64,000 nt of DNA. It comes from Phyllobacterium pellucidum. GTDB taxonomy: Bacteria; Pseudomonadota; Alphaproteobacteria; Rhizobiales; Rhizobiaceae. Position numbers and translations under genes: made by a program. The stretch covers positions 62,001 to 126,000 of the forward strand of contig NZ_JABUMX010000006.1 of assembly GCF_013327855.1 (NCBI RefSeq), given 5' to 3'. The notes beneath the pieces are model-generated. The model was not told the DNA's origin, made no database searches, and worked only from the letters and a program-made list of their open reading frames with translations. This document shows, in pieces, positions 44,523-53,991 of this stretch (within the stretch, counting starts at the first letter, position 1; the number at the start of each line of letters is the position of its first letter).

Positions 44523-46294
44523 GACGGTTCCCTCGATATCCGGTCGTCGTTGGGCTGGTTCTGCGGAATGAAATCTTCCGCCGCGCCCGGCACGCTGTAG
44601 TCATAGGCCCAGCGATAGACGATCGGCAGGTCCTTGCCGAAATTGCCGTGCGGCGGCGGTGTCGTCGGCGTCTGCCATTCGAGCGTGGTTGCCCGCCACG
44701 GATTACCACCGGCGTCCTTGCCGTGCCGGACGCTCCAGAAGAGGTTGAACAGGAACACCATCTGGCCGGCGCCGACGATGAGCGCCACGATGGTGATGAA
44801 CTCGTTCAGCGAATGTGCTGAGGGCGGCACAAAGGCGGTTTCACCCATTTCGTAGTAGCGGCGAGGCATGCCGAGCAGGCCGAGATAGTGCATCGGGAAG
44901 AAGATCAGGTAGGCGCCCAGGAACGTCACCCAGAAATGGATACGCCCGAGAGTCTCGTCCATCATCCGCCCGGTAATCTTCGGATACCAATGATAGATCG
45001 CACCAAAAACAACGAGGATCGGCGCGACGCCCATCACCATGTGAAAGTGAGCAACCACGAACAAAGTATCGGATAGCGGAACATCGACGACGACATTTCC
45101 GAGGAAGAGACCGGTTAGCCCGCCATTGAGGAAGGTGACGATGAAGGCGAGGGCAAACAGCATCGGCAGCGTGAGATGGATGTCGCCACGCCAGAGAGTC
45201 AGCACCCAATTGTAGACTTTAAGCGCCGTGGGCACGGCGATGATCAGCGTTGTCGTCGCAAAGAAGAAGCCAAAGTTGGGGTTCATGCCGCTGACATACA
45301 TGTGGTGCGCCCAGACGACGAAGCTGAGCGCGCCGATGATGACGATGGCCCAGACCATCATGCGGTATCCGAAGATATTCTTGCGCGCGTGGGTGCTGAT
45401 GAGATCTGAGACGATGCCGAATGCCGGCAAGGCAACGATATAGACTTCGGGATGCCCGAAGAACCAGAAAAGGTGCTGGAAGAGGATTGGGGTTCCCCCG
45501 GCGTGCTGCAACTGCTCACCCATTTCGACAATCGCCGGCATGAAGAAGCTCGTCCCCAGCAGGCGGTCGAACAGCATCATGACGGAGGCAACGAAAAGGG
45601 CAGGAAAAGCGAGGAGGGCCATGACGGTCGCGGTAAAAATGCCCCAGATCGTCAGCGGCAGGCGCATCAGCGTCATGCCGCGGGTACGGCCTTGGAGCAC
45701 GGTGACCACATAGTTGAGCCCGCCCATCGTAAAGCCGATGATGAAGAAGATGAGCGACAGAAGCATCAGGACGATGCCCCAATCGGCGCCGCCGGGGGTG
45801 CCTGAAAGAACAGCCTGCGGCGGATAGAGCGTCCAGCCGGCGCCTGTCGGTCCGCCGGGCGCAAAGAAGCTGGCAACAAGTATCAAGACGGCGAGCAGAT
45901 AGAGCCAGTAGCTCAGCATGTTGGCGTAGGGAAACACCATGTCGCGAGCGCCGACCATAAGCGGTATGAGATAGTTGCCGAACCCGCCGAGAAAGAGGGC
46001 GGTCAGGAGGTAGATGACCATGATCATGCCGTGCATGGTGATGAACTGGTAATAGCGCTCGGCATCGATGAAGGTGAAAACGCCCGGAAAGCCGAGTTGC
46101 AGGCGCATGAGCCATGAAAGCACGAGCGCAACGAGGCCGATCGCCATTGCCGTCATCGAATATTGAATGGCGATAACCTTGGCATCCTGGCTGAAGACGT
46201 AGGTCGTCCACCAACTGTGCGAATGATAGAGCTCCACATCTTCGACTTCCGCCGGCGGGATGGGGTCGTCCATGCTGGATGGAATATTGACCAT
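44519..46294 (-). CDS. coxN: Cytochrome c oxidase subunit I (CoxN-like)
   Basis: 591 residues. ATG 46294 has GGGAGG 6 bases upstream. All 12 core helices appear present. Heme and copper ligands: YYQFITMHGMIMV (low-spin heme His), WFFGHPEVYIVALP (CuB His, the cross-linked Tyr, and the A-type glutamate), VWAHHMYVSGM (CuB His pair), and VVAHFHMVMGV (high-spin and low-spin heme histidines). The D-channel segment GARDMVFPYANMLSYW is conserved. It is an A1-type proton-pumping terminal oxidase subunit, in the coxMNOP order. The alternative oxidase is thought to serve in specific growth states in rhizobia. Confidence 0.93.
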   Translation of the reverse strand: MVNIPSSMDDPIPPAEVEDVELYHSHSWWTTYVFSQDAKVIAIQYSMTAMAIGLVALVLSWLMRLQLGFPGVFTFIDAERYYQFITMHGMIMVIYLLTALFLGGFGNYLIPLMVGARDMVFPYANMLSYWLYLLAVLILVASFFAPGGPTGAGWTLYPPQAVLSGTPGGADWGIVLMLLSLIFFIIGFTMGGLNYVVTVLQGRTRGMTLMRLPLTIWGIFTATVMALLAFPALFVASVMMLFDRLLGTSFFMPAIVEMGEQLQHAGGTPILFQHLFWFFGHPEVYIVALPAFGIVSDLISTHARKNIFGYRMMVWAIVIIGALSFVVWAHHMYVSGMNPNFGFFFATTTLIIAVPTALKVYNWVLTLWRGDIHLTLPMLFALAFIVTFLNGGLTGLFLGNVVVDVPLSDTLFVVAHFHMVMGVAPILVVFGAIYHWYPKITGRMMDETLGRIHFWVTFLGAYLIFFPMHYLGLLGMPRRYYEMGETAFVPPSAHSLNEFITIVALIVGAGQMVFLFNLFWSVRHGKDAGGNPWRATTLEWQTPTTPPPHGNFGKDLPIVYRWAYDYSVPGAAEDFIPQNQPNDDRISREPS

Positions 46295-46343
46295 CAATTG
46301 CCTCCCTCAATGCTCATCGCTTCGTCTCCCGAAAAGCGCATGC

Positions 46344-47159
46344 TCAGTTCACGGTCTTGGTCTCTCCCGATGCCATCAACTGCGTAAAGGTCTGCTGCTG
46401 CCCAAGCCACGTCTTGTAATCCTCGTCATTGTCGACGATGACGGTGCCGCGCATCTGCGGATGACCGACGCCGCAAAGTTCGGCGCACAGCACTTCGAAT
46501 GTTCCGGTGCGGGTCGGGGTGAACCAGAAATAGGTGACCATGCCCGGCACCATGTCCATCTTGGCCCGGAACTCCGGCACGTAGAAATCGTGCAGCACAT
46601 CAATGGAGCGCAACACCATCTTTACCGGCTTATCCATCGGCAGATGCAGCTCGCCGCCCGAAATGATTATGTCGTCGAGCCCGGCCGGGTCGTTCTTATT
46701 GATCCCCAGCGGATTATCGCTGGTCACATCGCGCGTCTCCGACGTGCCGAGTTTTCCGTCGGCGCCCGGCAGGCGGAAGCTCCACAGCCATTGCTGCCCG
46801 ACAACCTCGACTTCAGTGGCGTCGCTCGGGACGGTCACGAACTGATGCCAGACGAAGAGGCCAGGCGTAAGCATTGCCGCAACGCCGATGGCGGTTACCG
46901 TCGCGAGCCAGAATTCGAGCTTACGGCTTTCAGGTTCGTAGTGCGCTTTCAATCCCGGCCTGTGGCGGAAACGATAGACGCAGTAGGCAACGAAAAGGAC
47001 AACCGCGACGAAGACAACGCCGGTGATCCAGAAAGTGACGATGATTGTATTGTCGATGTAGTGCCAGTTGGAGGCAATAGGCGTCCACCACCAGGGACTC
47101 AACAGATGAAACAGAACTGACGCAACCGCTACTAGAACCAGAATGAGTACGACAGCCAT
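46344..47159 (-). CDS. coxM: Cytochrome c oxidase subunit II (CoxM-like)
   Basis: 271 residues. ATG 47159 follows GGGAGGTGGCAAGAA. Two membrane anchors (about 3-22 and 40-65, the latter IIVTFWITGVVFVAVVLFVA) and then a third hydrophobic stretch (about 90-108) precede the periplasmic cupredoxin domain. The binuclear CuA site is complete: VLHDFYVPEFRAKMD (His) and CAELCGVGHPQMRG. It receives electrons from cytochrome c. It is the first gene of the oxidase operon; promoter elements should lie in the 395-bp gap upstream. Confidence 0.93.
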   Translation of the reverse strand: MAVVLILVLVAVASVLFHLLSPWWWTPIASNWHYIDNTIIVTFWITGVVFVAVVLFVAYCVYRFRHRPGLKAHYEPESRKLEFWLATVTAIGVAAMLTPGLFVWHQFVTVPSDATEVEVVGQQWLWSFRLPGADGKLGTSETRDVTSDNPLGINKNDPAGLDDIIISGGELHLPMDKPVKMVLRSIDVLHDFYVPEFRAKMDMVPGMVTYFWFTPTRTGTFEVLCAELCGVGHPQMRGTVIVDNDEDYKTWLGQQQTFTQLMASGETKTVN

Positions 47160-47554
47160 TTCTTGCCACCTCCCTGCCGACATCGGCTGTGGACATGAAC
47201 ATGCAATCTGTAGGCGCCCAAAGGTAGCATTGCACAAAGACGAAAAACAGGCAATGACAGCAAAATTTATACCCTAGGTTGTATTGTCCGCGACCGCGAA
47301 AGGTTTTGTGCAGTGCACAACTTTATGTCCGGAAGATTTACTGAACGAATACTTATTACCCCTCCCCGCAGGTGGTGTCCGCCGTTAACAGGCAATGACC
47401 CCGTCTGGGTCTGCCCGCGCAGTAAGTTGGCTAAAATATCACAACGGCTGCAGCTGCTTAGTTGCCGTACCATTTGCCTTGATGCCAAGACAGGCGTCAT
47501 CCGCAGCGACGAAACGCCGTCGCGCGCTATTACAGGCGTGTCGGCAACTGATCT
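47160..47554. promoter_or_regulatory. 395-bp region upstream of coxM
   Basis: No convincing gene. The region has AT-rich segments near 47250-47280 and 47320-47360. A palindrome (listed separately) and a matching half-site TGCACAA at 47231-47237 suggest regulator binding. The cyclase gene on the left strand ends at 47555, so this region serves coxM only. Confidence 0.5.
47306..47320. promoter_or_regulatory. Perfect 15-bp palindrome upstream of coxM
   Basis: TTGTGCA-G-TGCACAA, a perfect 7-1-7 palindrome 147 bp before the coxM start. The half-site TGCACAA recurs at 47231-47237. It does not match the FixK/FNR box. The binding protein is unknown. Confidence 0.5.
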
Positions 47555-49450
47555 TTACTTCGATATTTCAATTTGCCCGCGCGCGCTGTCGGAAGCCTTG
47601 CCTCGCCATAGCCATATGGCGATTGACCCTGCGCGCCCGCGTATCCTGGTCTCGAGCGGACCGCGAAGGACGCCCGACTTGAATGGATCGGCATTCTCCC
47701 CGGCGGCGCGCAAAATTTCTTCGCTCAACGCCAGTTCCGCCCCGTTGCTTGCGGCCACTTCCATCAACCGGCTCGCGACATTCACCGTGTCGCCCGTCGC
47801 GGTGATCTGCTGGCGCGTGCCGCTCCCCAGCCGCGAAGCCACGATCGTGCCGAAATGGGCGCCGACCTTGAAGCCTATACGGGAACTGACGGCCTCAGGC
47901 AGCGCATCCAGCCACGCGCGCGTCCGGCCACAAAGGCCAACGCAGCAATGGGCGGCATTGAGCGCGTCATCGGGACGCGACGCGGGCAATCCGAAAAGGA
48001 TCATGGCGCCATCGCCCATGAAGCTCGTGATCGACCCGCTGCTGGCGGCGACTTCTTCGTCCACCAGCTGGTAGAATCCGTTGAGGAGTTCGCGCGTTGC
48101 GTTGGGTCCCAAGGTTTCGCTTAGACCGGTGAACCCTGAAAGGTCGACAAACACGACGGCGGCATCCTGGCGCACCGGCGCTGCGAGGAAATCGGGATTG
48201 CGCGCCAGCCAGTTGCCGAGTCCCGGCGCCTGCACTTGCTGCAGAAGCTTGCTCTGTTCAGCAAAATGTTGGGCCCGTCGCCTTCCGATCCACAACTGCG
48301 TTGCTCCGAAGGCGAGTGCCGGCGGGATGGCCGCAACCAGCGGCACGGCGGCGCTCAGCCAGACACCGTTGAAGAAGGCGGCGAGGTTGAGTGCGAACCA
48401 GGCAAGAACCACGCATAACGCTGCGATAAGGCCAATGGCATTGCGCCGCCAGGCGAGAAGGCTGACCAGGATGACGGGAAGGGCGGCAGCGAATCCCGCA
48501 TCGACCAGCCTGACGGTGTGATCGCGGATGAGAGCGCCACCGCTCATCAAGTGGGTTATCGCTGTGGAAACAACCTCCACTCCCGGCAATACCGGATCGA
48601 ATGGTGTCGGAAACACGTCACCACCGCCGGTAACGGTGGTTCCGATGACGACAATCCGGTTCTCGATGCTTTCGCGTGACAGTTTACCAGCAAGCACGTC
48701 CGCGGCGCTGATGGTGCTGATCGACCCGCGCGTGCCATAGAAGCTCAGCGGCAGGCCCTGGCCGATATCGGTTCGGATAATTTCGTCGCCGAGCAGCAAT
48801 CTGCCGGGTTCCACGGCAGGTTCGACACCCTTTGCAATTGAAACCACCCGAAGCGGAAAGGATGCCTCGATGTCGCCGCCACTCTTGAACAGCATCGGAA
48901 CGAGCCGTGGCGTTCCATTTCGATCGGTCGACACGTTAACGACGCCGGTCGCAGCCACATCGCCAAAGGCAGGCAAGGGCAACAGGAAGCGCTCAGCGTC
49001 GGGTACGCCCGATAGCGGGTCGGCGGCGTCATTCTGGGTTCGTTGCTGACCCTGCGGAAAAACGGCCGCCGCCGCAAGCACGACCGGTGCTTTGGCCAGA
49101 GACTGAACCAGCCGTTGGTCGCCCTCGGCCGGCCCCGGATCGATCAGCAACGTATCCACGCCGATGACCTTGGGCTTCAAGGCGGCAATTGCGTCGATCA
49201 ACTCGGCAAGCTTTGCTCGCGCCGGGGGATAACTGCCAGTTTGGCTGACAGCCTCGTCGTCTATGGCAACGATGGTGACGACGTCAGGTGCTGGCTTCTG
49301 GCCACGGATGACTGTCCGCAGGTCGGTCATTGTCGCTTCGACCCGATCGATGAACCACATGTCGCCGCGCAGATGCGCAAGGCCAAGCCCTGCGCCCCAA
49401 ATTCCTGCGACAACGAGGGCGATCAGCGTCTGGAGCGCTTTTCCGCTCAT
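47555..49450 (-). CDS. CHASE2-domain adenylate/guanylate cyclase (second copy)
   Basis: 631 residues. An N-terminal membrane segment (about 8-25), periplasmic CHASE2 (about 35-310, including PDVVTIVAIDDEAV and LKPKVIGVDTLLID), three membrane segments (about 320-400), and a class III cyclase domain (about 430-610). Catalytic elements are present: VFVDLSGFTGLSETLG, SITSFMGDGAMILFG, and TGDTVNVASRLMEVA. The same architecture as the protein at 24803 but with a divergent sequence. The FecR-domain gene 4 bp upstream forms an operon with it, so the pair probably functions as one periplasmic sensing unit. Confidence 0.9.
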   Translation of the reverse strand: MSGKALQTLIALVVAGIWGAGLGLAHLRGDMWFIDRVEATMTDLRTVIRGQKPAPDVVTIVAIDDEAVSQTGSYPPARAKLAELIDAIAALKPKVIGVDTLLIDPGPAEGDQRLVQSLAKAPVVLAAAAVFPQGQQRTQNDAADPLSGVPDAERFLLPLPAFGDVAATGVVNVSTDRNGTPRLVPMLFKSGGDIEASFPLRVVSIAKGVEPAVEPGRLLLGDEIIRTDIGQGLPLSFYGTRGSISTISAADVLAGKLSRESIENRIVVIGTTVTGGGDVFPTPFDPVLPGVEVVSTAITHLMSGGALIRDHTVRLVDAGFAAALPVILVSLLAWRRNAIGLIAALCVVLAWFALNLAAFFNGVWLSAAVPLVAAIPPALAFGATQLWIGRRRAQHFAEQSKLLQQVQAPGLGNWLARNPDFLAAPVRQDAAVVFVDLSGFTGLSETLGPNATRELLNGFYQLVDEEVAASSGSITSFMGDGAMILFGLPASRPDDALNAAHCCVGLCGRTRAWLDALPEAVSSRIGFKVGAHFGTIVASRLGSGTRQQITATGDTVNVASRLMEVAASNGAELALSEEILRAAGENADPFKSGVLRGPLETRIRGRAGSIAIWLWRGKASDSARGQIEISK

Positions 49451-49454
49451 GAAA

Positions 49455-49988
49455 TTATTGGCCGAAGCGTGCCATCAATGCCGCTACGCGGGGACGCGGC
49501 CAGCGTTTCACGGTGAGGGGGCTCGTGCCTTGAGCGACATCGACACCTTCGCCGGGCCCGAGAACGACCCCGGCATTTGCGGAGGGTCGCTGCACGCCGA
49601 CTTGCCCACGCTCAACGAAGACCGAAGTCTTGCCAGCACCAACATCGACCGCCCACTTCGTGCCGCGCACCGCAGCGATCGCCTGTGGCGTTGTGACCTG
49701 GAACCCGGTGCCGGAACCCGGGGCGAAGTCCAGGAGCAGCGCCTTGCTCTGCAGCCGGACGCCGTCCACACGGTTGTCCCGGTTGCGGTCGACAAGCGAG
49801 TAGCGGGCACCCTTTTCAGCAATGATCGTCAAGCCACCCGTGCACTTGAGCATTTGGCGAGATGTGCCACCGACCTGCTGCAGCGAGCAGCCTGACTTGC
49901 CGACCTGCGCCGATGCCATGCTCGCCGAAAACAAGATGGCGAACAGCGACAGCGCCGCACCGCGGAAATAACGGGTCATCAGTCCCAT
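49455..49988 (-). CDS. FecR-domain periplasmic protein (second copy)
   Basis: 177 residues. ATG 49988 follows AAGGAGATTT. A signal peptide (about 1-26, ending ASMASAQ) precedes a FecR-like domain (about 45-150) with FQVTTPQAIAAVRGTKWAVD and KTSVFVERGQVGV. It lacks the Pro- and His-rich tail of the copy at 23756. It lies 4 bp upstream of the CHASE2 cyclase, an operon in which the periplasmic FecR part may supply the signal to the CHASE2 domain. This pairing is a recurring one in rhizobia, but its ligand is unknown. Confidence 0.87.
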   Translation of the reverse strand: MGLMTRYFRGAALSLFAILFSASMASAQVGKSGCSLQQVGGTSRQMLKCTGGLTIIAEKGARYSLVDRNRDNRVDGVRLQSKALLLDFAPGSGTGFQVTTPQAIAAVRGTKWAVDVGAGKTSVFVERGQVGVQRPSANAGVVLGPGEGVDVAQGTSPLTVKRWPRPRVAALMARFGQ

Positions 49989-50140
49989 GGAAATCTCCTT
50001 GCTTGTACCGGCGACTACGATCGTCCTGGACGATGGTACCACGCCCCTCCGTGAATATAGCCAATCCACTGGCTATAGTCCGCCATTTTGCAACTCTTGC
50101 GTGAACCAGATATACCAGGGTTGCAAGTTCATCATTTGAA

Positions 50141-50889
50141 CTAGTCGTCAAAAGCAGAAATCTGTCCAAACTTGTAGCTGCGTTTCTTGAGGGACGCGAT
50201 GAGCGATTGCAGGTTGGCTGTTCCGTTGAAGCTGTCCTGAAACATTTCGTCATGCATGAGCAGGATCAGCTTGTTCGGTCTTGCCAGCTTACCGTAGGCA
50301 AAAAGATGCTCGATCTCGCTGACGAGGTGATCGACACTCTGCACCGGCTTGCCGCTGTCGTCGTGTACCCATTCGTGATCCCAGCCGTAAAGATAGTAGC
50401 CGGAGGCAGCCACGAATTCGAAGCCGGGCTCCTCGCGGTGATCCTCCGGTTTGCCGATCGCCATGTCGTCGGATGACATGTCGGGCAGGCGGAAGACGTT
50501 TCGCCCGGGCAGGCGTGCATAAATCGGTGGACCCTTCAATCCGAGAACCTTGTTCGCCCTGGCGAGGTCGGCAAGGAGCCCTTCGACCGAAGCATAGAAA
50601 TATTGTAATGGTTATAGGCATGGCTGTAACTGTGATTGCCGATCGTCACGAAGGGCAGCGACTTCGCTTTTGCCACGAGCGCCTGCCGTTCCTTGCTCGC
50701 CTCGGCATGCAAACCGACCATGAACAACGCTGCCGGCACTTGCTCGGCGTCCAGGACATTAAGGATATTCGACGTTCCGTTGAGCGGGCCGTCGTCGAAT
50801 GTCAGGTAGATCGTTTTGACGGCGGCCATTGCCGGCGCGGGTCCGAGCAAGATTGCAAAGAGCAGAGCGCGATAAAACGGTGAATTCAC
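50141..50889 (-). pseudogene. Polysaccharide deacetylase broken by a one-base frameshift
   Basis: Two consecutive frames together make one NodB-like deacetylase of about 250 residues. The first (from GTG 50889, after AGGGGTC) has a signal peptide (ending AMA-AV), TFDDGP and the metal histidines GNHSYSHAYNHY. The second (to stop 50141) continues with KGPPIYARLPGRNVFRLPD and the C-terminal LILLMHDEMF. A one-base loss near 50603-50608 shifts the frame; restoring one base gives NHYxYFYASVEGLLADLA and then runs into the second frame. Catalytic residues before and after the break are intact, so the damage is recent, or a sequencing error. The product would deacetylate an exported N-acetyl glycan. 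Confidence 0.85.
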
Positions 50890-50977
50890 GAATGACCCCT
50901 ACGACAATCAGACTGCAACCTATTGCTCGCGAGCAATGAGTCAACCATCGGGCGAAGCATTTTCCGGTCTGTTTGCG

Positions 50978-51925
50978 CTATCTGTGGATGCTGCCCATAT
51001 CCGGATAAAGCTTGTCGAAGAAAGGCAGGCACTGCGCGCCCTTGCGGTTGAGAAAATCCTGGAACGCCTTCATGGCAGGCGACAGGGTGCGGTCGGTGCG
51101 TACCACGGAGAACCATTGCCGGCGGATTGGCATGCCGACCACGTCGAGCATGACCAGTTTGCCGACTTCGAGTTCGAGGGCGATCGTATGGGCAGAAATG
51201 AATGCGACGCCGAGCCCGGCCATGACCGCCTGCTTGATCGTTTCGTTCGACGACATTTCGGTTCCAAGATCATCGAGCCTCCCGGGCAACTCGCTCAGAA
51301 AGATCTCGAGAGAGATGCGTGTCCCTGATCCGGGCTCGCGTACGAGGAAGTGTTCCTGGGCTATGCGTTCCTTGGTTATGTCACGGCGTTTGGCCAAGGG
51401 ATGGTCTGGAGCGGCGATGACGACAAGGGGGTGATCGCCGAATACGGCCGAGCGGAGCGGGATATCCTTTGGTGGCCGGCCCATCAGGGCGATGTCGACC
51501 TCATGGCTCTTGAGACTGGCAATGGTCTCGGCCCGGTTGCCGATAAGAAGCTTGATGGCAATATCCGGATGTTCGTTCCTGAAGGTCGCCATCAGCCGCG
51601 GCGCAAAGTACTTCGCGGTTGATACGACGCCGAGATTGAGGCTGCCGACCCGCACGCCCTTGATTGCGTCAATCTCGTCATCAAGGACACGCAGCCTCTC
51701 TTCGATCATCTGGGCGGCATCCAGAAATGCGAGGCCAGCGGCAGTAGGGCGAAGCCCTTCATTGGTCCGGTCAAACAGCGATACCTTCGCCTCCTCCTCG
51801 ACGAGCTTCAACTGTATTGTGACCGCAGGCGGGGTCAGGCGAAGCGCGTTTGCAGCAGCAGCGATGGTTCCGTGCTTCATGATGGCCTGGATTGCACGCA
51901 ATTGCTTGAGGGTAAGATTTCGCAT
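50978..51925 (-). CDS. cbbR: LysR-type regulator of the cbb operon
   Basis: 315 residues, usual LysR length. The N-terminal helix-turn-helix (about 1-60, MRNLTLKQLRAIQAIMKHG then LTPPAVTIQLKLVE) is followed by the effector domain (about 90-300). The sequence and the divergent position next to cbbF identify it as CbbR. CbbR activates Calvin-cycle genes and senses metabolites such as RuBP or NADPH. The gap to cbbF is 121 bp and AT-rich, holding the operator. The assignment rests on both family and context. Confidence 0.92.
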   Translation of the reverse strand: MRNLTLKQLRAIQAIMKHGTIAAAANALRLTPPAVTIQLKLVEEEAKVSLFDRTNEGLRPTAAGLAFLDAAQMIEERLRVLDDEIDAIKGVRVGSLNLGVVSTAKYFAPRLMATFRNEHPDIAIKLLIGNRAETIASLKSHEVDIALMGRPPKDIPLRSAVFGDHPLVVIAAPDHPLAKRRDITKERIAQEHFLVREPGSGTRISLEIFLSELPGRLDDLGTEMSSNETIKQAVMAGLGVAFISAHTIALELEVGKLVMLDVVGMPIRRQWFSVVRTDRTLSPAMKAFQDFLNRKGAQCLPFFDKLYPDMGSIHR

Positions 51926-52046
51926 CCAACGAAGTTAAAATAATTTAGTGATCCAGTAAATATATTAAATTTTACTTACGGATATGAAGCTGTTTCCATG
52001 AACCCGAAGCTTGACACGGGGAGACGTCAGGCACGGGAGGAATACG
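51926..52046. promoter_or_regulatory. CbbR-controlled divergent promoter region
   Basis: 121 bp, strikingly AT-rich in its cbbR-proximal half. At 51956-51975 lies GTAAA-N10-TTTAC, an interrupted palindrome containing a LysR-type T-N11-A. A second AT-rich near-palindrome, TAAAATAATTTA, is just to its left. These are the likely CbbR binding sites. Confidence 0.65.
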
Positions 52047-53096
52047 ATGACCACGGCGACACTAGACGCCTTTCTTGGGTCCTATTGCGAAAAGGGCGAC
52101 GAGATCCGCATCGCGGTTTCCGCCGTCGTTCGCCACCTTTCTCTCACCGCCGTCAAGGTGCGCAACACCATCAATCAGGGGGCTCTGGGAAAGGCTTTCG
52201 CGAGTAGCCAGGGCAACAGGAATGCGGGTGGCGACACACAAAAGGAACTCGATATCCTTGCCGATGACATGTTCATCGAAGCGATGCGGCAGGCCCCCGT
52301 GGCGGTCTACGGTTCGGAGGAACTTGAGCATCCGGCCATTCTCAACCCTTCAGCACCCCTGGCGCTCGCCATCGACCCGCTCGACGGCTCCTCGAACATC
52401 GACACCAATGTCTCGATAGGGACAATCTTCTCCATCCTCCCGGTGGCTGGTGAACCGGACAGCGAGCCTGATGCTTCCTTTTTGCAAAAAGGGGAGGCTC
52501 AGCTCGCTGCCGGCTTTTTTATCTATGGACCGCAGCTCGCCCTGGTTCTGACCCTCGGCAGCGGCACCCACATCTTTGTGTTTTCCTCGAGGCTCGGCAC
52601 CTTTGTCCAGGCCTATGAGAGCATCGTCATTGCCGACCGTGCCCATGAGTTTGCGGTCAACACGGCCAACTACCGCCATTGGGACGAGGCTGTACGTCTC
52701 TATGTCGACGATTGCCTCAAGGGCAATGAAGGCCCCCGGGGACGCGACTTCAATATGCGCTGGGTCGCCTCGCTTGTTGCCGAGGCCTATCGCATCCTCG
52801 TGCGCGGCGGCGTCTTTCTCTACCCCGGCGACCGGCGCAAGAGCTATGGCGAGGGACGGATCAGGCTCGTCTACGAAGCAAATCCGGTAGCTTTTCTAAT
52901 TGAGCAGGCCGGGGGCGCCGCAACCGACACGCAAAATCGCATTCTCGGGCTGACGCCGCGAGGCATGCATCAGCGGGTTCCGCTGGTATTCGGCTCGTCC
53001 CGGGAAGTCGCCCGGATCAGCCGGTATCACACGCAGCCAAGCAGCATCGGCGAGCGAGCACCGCTCTTCAGCAACCGTGGCCTGTTCAGAGCCTGA
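52047..53096 (+). CDS. cbbF: Fructose-1,6-bisphosphatase class I
   Basis: 349 residues. ATG 52047 follows GGGAGGAATACG. The class I metal/substrate motif DPLDGSSNID is at about 112-121, and the C-terminal FLYPGDRRKSYGEGRIRLVY and IEQAGGAATDT blocks close the active site. It removes phosphate from fructose-1,6-bisphosphate (and possibly sedoheptulose-1,7-bisphosphate) during ribulose regeneration. First gene of the cbb operon, divergent from cbbR and 12 bp before cbbP. Confidence 0.95.
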   Translation: MTTATLDAFLGSYCEKGDEIRIAVSAVVRHLSLTAVKVRNTINQGALGKAFASSQGNRNAGGDTQKELDILADDMFIEAMRQAPVAVYGSEELEHPAILNPSAPLALAIDPLDGSSNIDTNVSIGTIFSILPVAGEPDSEPDASFLQKGEAQLAAGFFIYGPQLALVLTLGSGTHIFVFSSRLGTFVQAYESIVIADRAHEFAVNTANYRHWDEAVRLYVDDCLKGNEGPRGRDFNMRWVASLVAEAYRILVRGGVFLYPGDRRKSYGEGRIRLVYEANPVAFLIEQAGGAATDTQNRILGLTPRGMHQRVPLVFGSSREVARISRYHTQPSSIGERAPLFSNRGLFRA

Positions 53097-53108
53097 TGGG
53101 AGACGACC

Positions 53109-53981
53109 ATGTCAGCAAAGCATCCCATCATCTCCATCACGGGCTCTTCAGGCGCCGGGACCACCTCGGTTAAGCGCATTTTCGAACTGATTTTCCGGCG
53201 CGAGGAGATCGAAGCGGCGTTCATCGAAGGCGACGCCTTCCATAAGTATGACCGTAACGCCATGAAGGAAAAGGTCGCCGAGGAAGAACAACGCGGCAAT
53301 CCCAACTTCACGCATTTTCATGCCGATGCAAATGAACTGCACAAGCTCGAGGAAGTTTTCGGGGAATATGGCCGGCGCGGCACGGGCCAGACGCGGAGCT
53401 ATATTCACGACGAGGATGAGGCGAAGGTGCATGAAGCGCCGGCCGGAACCTTCACGCCATGGCGCAACTTTCCGCCGAGCGACCTGCTCTTTTATGAGGG
53501 GCTGCATGGTTGCGCCGTGACGGATGAGGTCGACCTTGCCCGCCATGCCGACCTGAAGATCGGCGTGGTCCCGGTTATCAATCTCGAATGGATCCAGAAG
53601 ATCCATCGCGACCGGGCAACGCGCGGCTATTCGACCGAGGCGGTCATGGATGTGATCCTGCGCCGCATGCCGGACTATGTCCGCTACATCACACCCCAGT
53701 TCACACTTACGGACATCAATTTCCAGCGTGTTCCGATCGTCGATACGTCCAACCCGTTTATCGCGCGCTGGATACCGACTCCCGACGAATCGATGCTCGT
53801 CATTCGCTTCGCCAAGCCGCGCGGCATCGATTTCCCCTACCTGCTGTCGATGATCCACGATTCCTTCATGTCCCGGGCGAATTCCATCGTCGTTCCCGGA
53901 AACAAGCTGGATCTCGCAATGCAGCTGATTTTGACCCCGCTGATCATGCAGCTGATGGAACGCAAGAACCGAGCCTCGTGA
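53109..53981 (+). CDS. cbbP: Phosphoribulokinase
   Basis: 290 residues, the proteobacterial octameric type. The P-loop [16 protein letters not shown] lies at about 10-25, and the ribulose-5-phosphate region [12 protein letters not shown] follows. It phosphorylates ribulose-5-phosphate to ribulose-1,5-bisphosphate, the RuBisCO substrate. It sits between cbbF and cbbT, 10 bp before the latter. Proteobacterial enzymes are usually activated by NADH. Confidence 0.95.
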   Translation: MSAKHPIISITGSSGAGTTSVKRIFELIFRREEIEAAFIEGDAFHKYDRNAMKEKVAEEEQRGNPNFTHFHADANELHKLEEVFGEYGRRGTGQTRSYIHDEDEAKVHEAPAGTFTPWRNFPPSDLLFYEGLHGCAVTDEVDLARHADLKIGVVPVINLEWIQKIHRDRATRGYSTEAVMDVILRRMPDYVRYITPQFTLTDINFQRVPIVDTSNPFIARWIPTPDESMLVIRFAKPRGIDFPYLLSMIHDSFMSRANSIVVPGNKLDLAMQLILTPLIMQLMERKNRAS

Positions 53982-53991
53982 GGAGAAGACG

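Noticed and set aside
47267-47500. 77-codon minus-strand frame upstream of coxM
   Set aside because: No ribosome site, no similarity recognised, and it spans the palindrome likely to be regulatory.
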